NCBI RefSeq assembly: GCF_000196255.1
Contig: NC_006370.1
Coordinates: forward strand, 1,022,187 to 1,086,186
Length of the DNA: 64,000 bases
Source: Photobacterium profundum SS9
GTDB taxonomy: Bacteria; Pseudomonadota; Gammaproteobacteria; Enterobacterales; Vibrionaceae
Direction of reading: 5' to 3'
Shown: piece after piece, positions 58,444 through 64,000 of the stretch
Numbering within the stretch: the first letter of the stretch is position 1
Layout of the letters: the number at the start of each line of letters is the position of its first letter
Position numbers and translations under genes: made by a program
Notes under the pieces: generated by a model
Told to the model about the DNA's origin: nothing
The model's input: only the letters and a program-made list of their open reading frames with translations
Databases searched by the model: none

Positions 58444-59066
58444 ATGCTGGCTTTTATGTACAGTCGTAAAGGTGGTTCATCTAACAATCAAAGCGTGTAT
58501 AAATTTGCCAGTGTCAAAATGGGTAAAGTTATTCGTGTTGAATCCTCTCTTGAATATGATGCTTGCTTTCACCTCGAATATTCAAAAGATATTACTTCTT
58601 TTGTGTCTCAACCTTGTGGGGTTGAATATGTGCTTAATGGTATAAAAAGGACGTTTTTTCCCGATTTCTTAGCGGAAAGTCAAAAACACGGCTTACATTA
58701 CCTTGAAATAAAACGCTTAAACCTGAATTTAGAGCCAAATTTTGGCAAAGAAAACAGGCAGCTAAAAATATAGGCGTTCCTTTCTTCTTAGTTACAGATA
58801 GACAAATATCTCTTAATCCAATTTTAAATAACCTTAAGCTTATTCATTATCACTCTGGTGATTACACACTTAATCCCCTGCATTTCACAGTCTTAAAGCT
58901 TGTTAAGCATTACGGAAGGATAAAAGTAAAAGATTTAGTCGACGAAGTACACAGTACTGAGCGTGAGGTGTTGTTTTCAACCATAACATGGCTTTCTCGT
59001 GGCAAATTACACGCAGATATCGCTTTTACAGAGTTAGGTGCTGATAGTTTAGTTTGGTGTGATTGA
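58444..59066 (+). pseudogene. tnsA: TnsA transposase endonuclease subunit, frameshifted
   Basis: In Tn7, TnsA cuts the 5' ends of the element. The first frame gives the FokI-like nuclease domain with Glu33/Glu37 (RVESSLEYD), Asp74 (FFPDF) and Lys90 (LEIK), matching the E-D-K active site. At the Lys90 codon (58711-58713, a run of four As) the frame is lost; the -1 frame continues as TLKPEFRAKFWQRKQAAKN and IGVPFFLVTDRQI to the winged-helix C terminus, stopping at 59066. Restoring one A gives ~207 residues. The TGA overlaps the tnsB ATG. Loss of a base, sequencing error or programmed slippage are all possible. Confidence 0.88.
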
Positions 59067-60732
59067 TGAATCGTAAAGTCATGCCTTTATCCGATTCTTT
59101 CTACGATGAATTCGATCTTTCTTCTGGTGTAGTAATTGATGAACAGCCAACAGAGGTATTTTCAACATCGGTAGCAAGGGACTTGGCTACTTATTCTTCT
59201 CAGCAGCAGACAGAGGCTATCTTTCGGTTAAAGCTTATTAAGTTTCTAGTGAGGCGAATTTATGGTGGCTGGACTCAAAAAAACTTAGAGCCTTTGTTGT
59301 TAGAAGCACAAAGTACTTTTAACGAGAAATTACCTAATTGGCGAACTGCCGCTCGTTGGTTTAGTTGCTATAGAAGTACAGGCTATTCAATAGAGTCATT
59401 AATACCGAAGCATCATAAAAGGGGAAGTCGCGCTATCAAAAAAACGAATAGCGAACGATTCTACAATCTTGCGTTAGATGAAAAATATCTCACTCATGAA
59501 AGACCATCTGTAGCGGATGCTTATCAATTTTATTGTGATTTAATTGATAATTATAATTCGGGTAAAGAACGAAAAGTAAAGCCAATAAGTAAACGGACAT
59601 TTTATAATCGAATTAACAGATTACCACCTTATGATGTTGATCTTGCAAGATATGGTAAAGAATATACCGAGCGTAAATATCGAACGATTGGTCGATTTCC
59701 AAGACCTTCCAGAGTGCTCGAAAGGGTTGAGATAGATCATACTCCTCTTGATTTAATGCTTGTTGATGATGAGCTTCTGCTTCCAATAGGGCGACCGTAT
59801 CTTACATTGCTTATAGATGTGTATAGCAAGTGTGTTCTAGGGTTTTATATCGGTTTTAATGAACCCAGTTATGATTCTGTTCGGCGTGCACTAACTGTAT
59901 CTTGTTTATCTAAATCATGGGTTAACACAAAATACCCTGACATTAAAAATGAATGGCCATGTGAAGGGAAAATCAGAGAACTAGTTGTTGATAATGGAGC
60001 TGAATTTTGGAGTAAAAGTTTAGATGATGCCTGCGCGGTGGTCGTCAGTAATATCGATTACAATCGTCCTGGGCAACCATGGTGTAAGCCATTAATTGAA
60101 CGTTTTTTTGGGAAAATTAACCAAAAGTTTCTTATTGCTTTTCCAGGAAAGACTTTTTCTAACCCAATTAAACTTGATGGTTATAAGCCTGAAAAAGATG
60201 CAGTGATGAGGGTGTCAACGTTTATGGATCTTTTTCATAAGTGGATTATTGATATATATCATTACGAACCTGATTCAAAAATGACGAGCATTCCAATTGT
60301 TAAATGGAAAGAAAGTGTTTCAAAGCACATGTTTCCAGTGTACAGGGATGATAAGGCTGAAAAGTTAAAAATAGATTTAGCAAAAGTGGATGTATGTGCT
60401 TTACAAAAGAGTGGTATACATATTCATCGTTTGGTTTATACATCTGATGAGCTAATGCAATACAGGAAATGTCACCCTGTACCTTGTGGGGAGAAGTCAT
60501 TAAAGCTAAAAGTTAAGACTCTTCATACTTTGATTTCTCATATTAATGTTTATCTTGATGAAGAACACCGATATCTCAAAGTTCCTTGTGTTGACCCTGA
60601 CGGATACACGGAAGGTCTATCATTATTCGAACATGATATTAATCATAGGTTTATTACGACATTCACAGAATCACAAGTTGACACTGCATTGTTAGCAGAA
60701 AGTCGCCTTTATCTACATAATAGAAAAAAAGA
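59066..60732 (+). pseudogene. tnsB: TnsB transposase, 3' end lost at an IS
   Basis: DDE transposase that joins the Tn7 3' ends. About 555 native codons remain; the frame then runs into the insertion sequence and stops at 60793. The catalytic triad is at Asp224 (VEIDHTPLD), Asp309 (VVDNGAEFW) and Glu345 (CKPLIERFFGK), spacing 85 and 36, close to Tn7 TnsB. N-terminal helix-turn-helix regions are recognisable (NLEPLLLEAQ; WRTAARWFSCYRSTG). The missing end is needed to contact TnsC. No tnsC follows in the window. Confidence 0.9.
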
Positions 60733-60755
60733 GGCTCTGTTCCAGATTATTGTTG

Positions 60756-61706
60756 TCATCGGTATGCCGCTACTAACATTTGCTGAAAATTAAGACCTGC
60801 ATAGCTTTCTCTAAACCAAGCGAGATAATGGGGTAAATACTTCGTTGCGACGCCTCGCATTTTTATATCTATCCAACCTTTAAAATGTGCTATAGCACCA
60901 TTCACTGTCTGAATATGATAAATCTTATCTTGCACTCTATTTTCATTACTTATCAGCCTTTTATGGTCACAATTTGTTTCTTCAGCTATGCTGACGTATG
61001 CCCAAGCGCCATCACTGCACAAGATAGAATCTTTGACTATATATGGTTCTAAATGCGAACTGATTTCAGAGGCTGTATCATCAGCTAAAACACCATCAAT
61101 CATGTGCTTACTACGGTCTATCGACAAAAGCACTGCGACCTGTTCACCTCGTTTTCTTTTGTCTACTTCGCCCCCGCGTTTCCTTGCAACCCTATCTCCA
61201 TTCAACTTTTTTGTGCCTTTTTCAGAGTAGGCCAGAAAAAATTCGTCAACCTCAATGATCCCAGATAATTTATCTTTATATTGCTCTGATTGAGCTTCAA
61301 GAAAACGATGTCGCCATAAAAATGCTGTTTTAAGATTAATATTACAAATCTTGGCAGCTTGACGTAATGGTAATTTCAGCTCCATACATTCTGCATATTG
61401 CAGCCAAAGATCACATTTATGTAATTTTGCTAATGGCGTTTTTGTTTTTATATTGAATGTTTTAGCGCACTCTTTGCAGCGATAACGCTGCACTGAACCA
61501 GATTTACCCCATTTATTAAAATGAAGTGAATGACAGTGTGGACATTGAGGTGAAATATCAAAAATAGGCTGAATAATGTCACCGACAGTTATTTCTGGCT
61601 GAATAGATTGAATGTTCAGCTTAACTTGCTCTCTTTGAGCCGGAGTCATGTCTAAAAGTAGTCGAGTAATATACTTCAAGCGATATGTGAATGTTTTAGC
61701 TCTCAT
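60756..61706 (-). CDS. IS1595 family (ISXO2-like) transposase
   Basis: 316 residues from ATG 61706. N-terminal zinc ribbon (CPHCHSLHFNKWG...YRCKECAKTF), a helix-turn-helix region (LPLRQAAKICNINLKTAFLWR), then the catalytic domain with Asp in IIEVDEFFLAY, Asp in LCSDGAWAY and Asn at the third position (QTVNGAIAHFKGWI), followed by GVATKYLPHYLAWFR typical of this family. Intact, so the IS may be active. An upstream start at 61754 lies in the palindrome and is less likely. Confidence 0.92.
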   Translation of the reverse strand: MRAKTFTYRLKYITRLLLDMTPAQREQVKLNIQSIQPEITVGDIIQPIFDISPQCPHCHSLHFNKWGKSGSVQRYRCKECAKTFNIKTKTPLAKLHKCDLWLQYAECMELKLPLRQAAKICNINLKTAFLWRHRFLEAQSEQYKDKLSGIIEVDEFFLAYSEKGTKKLNGDRVARKRGGEVDKRKRGEQVAVLLSIDRSKHMIDGVLADDTASEISSHLEPYIVKDSILCSDGAWAYVSIAEETNCDHKRLISNENRVQDKIYHIQTVNGAIAHFKGWIDIKMRGVATKYLPHYLAWFRESYAGLNFQQMLVAAYR

Positions 61707-61724
61707 TGCCTTAACCTTCAAGCT

Positions 61725-61752
61725 GTTAACTACACTTATAAGTGTAGTTAAC
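61725..61752. repeat. Perfect 28-bp palindrome inside the IS
   Basis: GTTAACTACACTTA followed directly by its reverse complement TAAGTGTAGTTAAC. It lies 18 bases upstream of the transposase ATG on the minus strand, so it could be a repressor site or a hairpin that blocks incoming transcripts. Confidence 0.9.
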
Positions 61753-61963
61753 ATTTTGATGGAACAGAGCCATTTAAAAACGTTGAGAAAAGTATTTAAT
61801 GATATTTCAAATAAAAGCTAGATACATATTTTCAAATATCAGAGTGGTAACGGGATCATAATTCTCTATCCCAGTTTGCGACAAAGCTATAATACATTGG
61901 CTATGATAATTGAACTCAGTGTTCATGGGATATTTAACGTTATAAGATTGCTTCAACAAAGTC

Positions 61964-62443
61964 TTATTGCACCGTAAATTGCCCCACCATTCCTGCTTCC
62001 ATATGACCAGGAATAAGGCAGGCGAAGTCGACCACGCCCGCTTCAGTAAACTGCCAAATAATAGCGGATTTCTGACCAGCATTCAGTGTCACCATATTGT
62101 TTTCGGCATGCTGCATATCTGGCATTTTTCGCATCATTTCTGCGTGGCTTTTTAAATTATCTTTCGAGCCAATCACAAACTCGTGTGGTATTTTTCCGTC
62201 GTTGGTGATGAGGAAGCGCACCGTTTCACCTTGTTTTACGTTAATGTTTGAAGGTGTAAACCTCATCATATCCGACATGCTGACATCAATGGTTCTGGTG
62301 ACATTTTTTGCTTTCCCAGGCATACCCACTGGTGAACTCGTTGCTTCAGCGGGGTGGGAGTCGTGATTACCTCCGGCGAATACCATATTTGATAGTAGCG
62401 TTGATAGGATCAAGAGCGCTGCAGCACTTTTTGTTTTCATCAT
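61964..62443 (-). CDS. Plastocyanin/azurin-like cupredoxin, copper resistance
   Basis: 159 residues from ATG 62443 with AGGAAA upstream. Signal peptide ending VFAGG, a short His/Met-rich stretch, then a cupredoxin domain. Type 1 copper ligands are visible: His in KIPHEF, and Cys, His and Met in ACLIPGHMEAGM. Periplasmic copper carrier or buffer, last gene of the copA-copB operon, 16 bases after copB. Its stop is ~190 bases from the IS; this gap holds no recognisable remainder of tnsB. Confidence 0.88.
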   Translation of the reverse strand: MMKTKSAAALLILSTLLSNMVFAGGNHDSHPAEATSSPVGMPGKAKNVTRTIDVSMSDMMRFTPSNINVKQGETVRFLITNDGKIPHEFVIGSKDNLKSHAEMMRKMPDMQHAENNMVTLNAGQKSAIIWQFTEAGVVDFACLIPGHMEAGMVGQFTVQ

Positions 62444-62459
62444 TATGATTTCCTTTTGT

Positions 62460-63389
62460 TTAGAACCAGAATCGGATGCCAGCCAACCAAAACGTTTCTT
62501 CTGTCTCCCCATCTTCCATTTTAATTAGCTCTCGGGTGTCACCCAACTTACTTTCCCACTCAACACCGACATACGGTGCAAATTGTCGGCTGAATTCGTA
62601 TCTCAGTCTTAATCCTGTTGCAAGCGAAGAAAAACCGCTCGCGATACCTCTTTCTGCGTCATCTTTACCATAGATACTCATTTCTAATCTTGGTTGTAAT
62701 ATTAGGCGTTGTGTCAACAGCAGTTCGTATTCAGCCTCTATGTCTAGTGCCGTTTGCCCTTCTGTACTGACAGAGGCTTTAGCATCAATTTCAAACCAAT
62801 AGGGAGCCAACCCTTGAAAGCCTGCTGTTAGCCAAGTTTGGTCTTTTTCATCACCAGAATCATAGCGGACACCAATTTGCCCATCCCAGAATGTATCAAC
62901 TGCGTGGCTCCAAAGTAGTTCAGTTGAAGCTTCCCTTAACTTGCTATTATCGACTTTACCTTCGCTGGTTAAGATGACTTTGTTGTAATCTCGCCCCCAG
63001 ACGAGACGGCCGTCGTAATTTAGCCTTTCATTGTCTTTACTGTAGGCATACTCAAGTCGGTCAAAAGAGACAAACCAACGTGAGTGTTCATCCGCAAAGC
63101 TCAACTTATCTTGACCAGTAATAGCATAGGGAGCTGAATCCAAAGTGTAGCCACCAGAATAGGCATCGGGATCTCGTGCGTTATCAGGGGCGCTACCACC
63201 TTGCATAGACATTGGTGACATATCATGTCCTATCTTTTTCATGTCATGGGATTCATCCATAGCGGCATAGGTATTGAGTGATAAGACTAAAGCGGCGGTG
63301 GCACTGACGAGACCGGTGGTAAGGTATTGACTAACCGCCTGTTTAGACCGTGCAGTGTTTCTATCAATGATTAAATGTAAATTTTTCAT
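62460..63389 (-). CDS. copB: Copper resistance outer-membrane protein CopB
   Basis: 309 residues from ATG 63389 (overlapping the copA TGA as ATGA). N-terminal signal, a short Met/His segment (MDESHDMKKIGHDMSPMSM) that may bind copper, then the CopB beta-barrel domain (ARDPDAYSGGYTLD, GLRLRYEFSRQFAPYVGVEW) ending in the aromatic FWF. Sequesters copper at the outer membrane with CopA. A longer start inside copA was rejected. Confidence 0.92.
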   Translation of the reverse strand: MKNLHLIIDRNTARSKQAVSQYLTTGLVSATAALVLSLNTYAAMDESHDMKKIGHDMSPMSMQGGSAPDNARDPDAYSGGYTLDSAPYAITGQDKLSFADEHSRWFVSFDRLEYAYSKDNERLNYDGRLVWGRDYNKVILTSEGKVDNSKLREASTELLWSHAVDTFWDGQIGVRYDSGDEKDQTWLTAGFQGLAPYWFEIDAKASVSTEGQTALDIEAEYELLLTQRLILQPRLEMSIYGKDDAERGIASGFSSLATGLRLRYEFSRQFAPYVGVEWESKLGDTRELIKMEDGETEETFWLAGIRFWF

Positions 63390-64000
63390 GATATGACCAC
63401 CTTTCTGAACATTCCTGCATCCATGTGAAACAGCAAATGACAGTGCCATGCCCACGCACCAAGCGCGTCTGCGGTAACCAAAAAACTGATCCGCTGAGCA
63501 GGTTGTACTGGGATAGTGTGCCGACGAACCAGCAACTCGCCATTCGGCGTTTCTAGTTCACTCCACATACCATGCAAGTGCATTGGGTGCGTCATCATGG
63601 TGTCGTTCTGCAAAATGATTCGGACACGTTCCCCATAGCGAAGGTGGATCGGGGTTGACTGTCCAAACTCAACACCGTCAAATGACCAGGTGTAGCGCTC
63701 CATATTACCCGTGAGGTGTAGCTCTAGTTCACGCTCCGGTGGGCGGTGTTCTATCATGCCCCCGAATGTTTTTAAATCTGCGAGAGTCAAGACGCGGCGG
63801 CCATTGCTTCGCAATCCAACCCCCGGGTCGTCTAAGTTCGTTCTAGGCGTATTTACTCTCATATCGACACTTGGACCGTATTCAGTCCTTGCATGACGAA
63901 CGTGTTGGCTCGCTTTATTTTGAATTATGTCCGTCATGCTATGGTCCATGCCTTCCATCACAGTCATGTCCATTTTACTGTGGTCCATGCCTTCCATCGC
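63386..64000 (-). CDS. copA: Multicopper oxidase CopA, C-terminal part
   Basis: About 204 C-terminal residues; the gene continues past the right edge. Copper sites HPMHLHGMW and HCHLLFHMDAGMF identify the third cupredoxin domain of a multicopper oxidase, and the preceding Met-rich segment with two copies of MEGMDHS is characteristic of CopA/PcoA. Oxidises periplasmic Cu(I). Overlaps copB by four bases. Base composition looks less AT-rich than the tns genes. Confidence 0.94.
   Translation of the reverse strand, partial: AMEGMDHSKMDMTVMEGMDHSMTDIIQNKASQHVRHARTEYGPSVDMRVNTPRTNLDDPGVGLRSNGRRVLTLADLKTFGGMIEHRPPERELELHLTGNMERYTWSFDGVEFGQSTPIHLRYGERVRIILQNDTMMTHPMHLHGMWSELETPNGELLVRRHTIPVQPAQRISFLVTADALGAWAWHCHLLFHMDAGMFRKVVIS

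Larger units (their letters stand above)
60733..61771. mobile_element. IS1595-like insertion sequence
   Basis: 1039 bases bounded by perfect 12-bp terminal inverted repeats GGCTCTGTTCCA (60733-60744) and TGGAACAGAGCC (61760-61771), with one transposase gene on the minus strand. The family normally duplicates 8 bases, but the flanks are AAAAAAGA on the left and ATTTAAAA on the right, which do not match. It interrupts tnsB. A 28-bp perfect palindrome lies between the transposase start and the right end. Confidence 0.9.

Noticed and set aside
60725..61779. An 8-bp target duplication around the IS
   Set aside because: The flanking octamers AAAAAAGA and ATTTAAAA do not match; shared As reflect AT-rich sequence only.
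61772..61963. The region right of the IS as the missing end of tnsB
   Set aside because: All three plus-strand frames meet stops within about 20 codons and show no similarity in style to a TnsB C terminus.
1..64000. CRISPR arrays, cas genes and tRNA genes
   Set aside because: No regularly spaced 25-40 bp direct repeats, no Cas-like protein and no cloverleaf gene were recognised by eye; a covariance search for tRNA was not possible.

Overview
The window reads as chromosomal DNA of a marine member of the Vibrionaceae, most likely Photobacterium. The basis is gene order: a polar-flagellum cluster with FlhF/FlhG and the ParC/ParP chemotaxis-localisation pair, followed directly by a complete ccm operon, and fadL paralogues next to fadIJ. 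The backbone has moderate GC and gene starts are often GTG or TTG. The genus is inferred from protein flavour and not proven.

Layout. (1) 1-11620: late flagellar genes, fliF (3' end)-fliG-H-I-J, then fliK-L-M-N-O-P-Q-R-flhB behind a good sigma-54 promoter. They encode the switch complex, the export ATPase and the export gate. (2) 11621-25038: a second sigma-54 promoter drives flhA-flhF-flhG-fliA, then cheY-Z-A-B, parC, parP, cheW and a DUF2802 gene. Together these place, switch and localise a polar flagellum and its chemoreceptor array. (3) 25668-32910: ccmABCDEFGHI, a full System I cytochrome c maturation operon. (4) 32970-42557: mlaA, two convergent-reading fadL paralogues, an ECF sigma factor with an overlapping putative anti-sigma factor, then fadI-fadJ with a FadR-like operator. 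This is a long-chain fatty acid uptake and beta-oxidation neighbourhood. (5) 42697-49460: an M16 peptidase, sixA, a small lipoprotein, smrB/prmB and queC. (6) 49744-58328: a PLP lyase-like enzyme and its divergent Lrp-type regulator, mdlA-mdlB, tesB, ybaY, atl, a membrane protein and ffs (4.5S SRP RNA). The order resembles E. coli queC...decR-mdlAB-(glnK-amtB)-tesB-ybaY-atl-ffs, but without glnK-amtB.

(7) 58329-64000 is the accessory region. Immediately 3' of ffs there is a row of about 21-22 bp repeats that look like TnsB-binding sites. They are followed by tnsA (frameshifted exactly at the catalytic lysine) and tnsB (intact D,D,E triad, 3' end cut off). This is the ffs-proximal end of a Tn7-like transposon. 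An IS1595-like insertion sequence of 1039 bp sits at the tnsB break, its two flanks do not show a target duplication, and beyond it lies a copper-resistance operon (copA-copB-cupredoxin, reading leftwards) instead of tnsC. The element looks rearranged by the IS and its transposition core is probably dead. The copper genes are either its cargo or were brought in later.

The points most worth following are the decayed ffs-targeting Tn7-like element and what lies past the right edge, an orphan terminator near 38750 suggesting an unannotated small RNA, a long mobile-looking palindrome at 49542-49599, and a three-fold repeated acidic motif in the CheA linker. No CRISPR array, cas gene or tRNA gene was seen.
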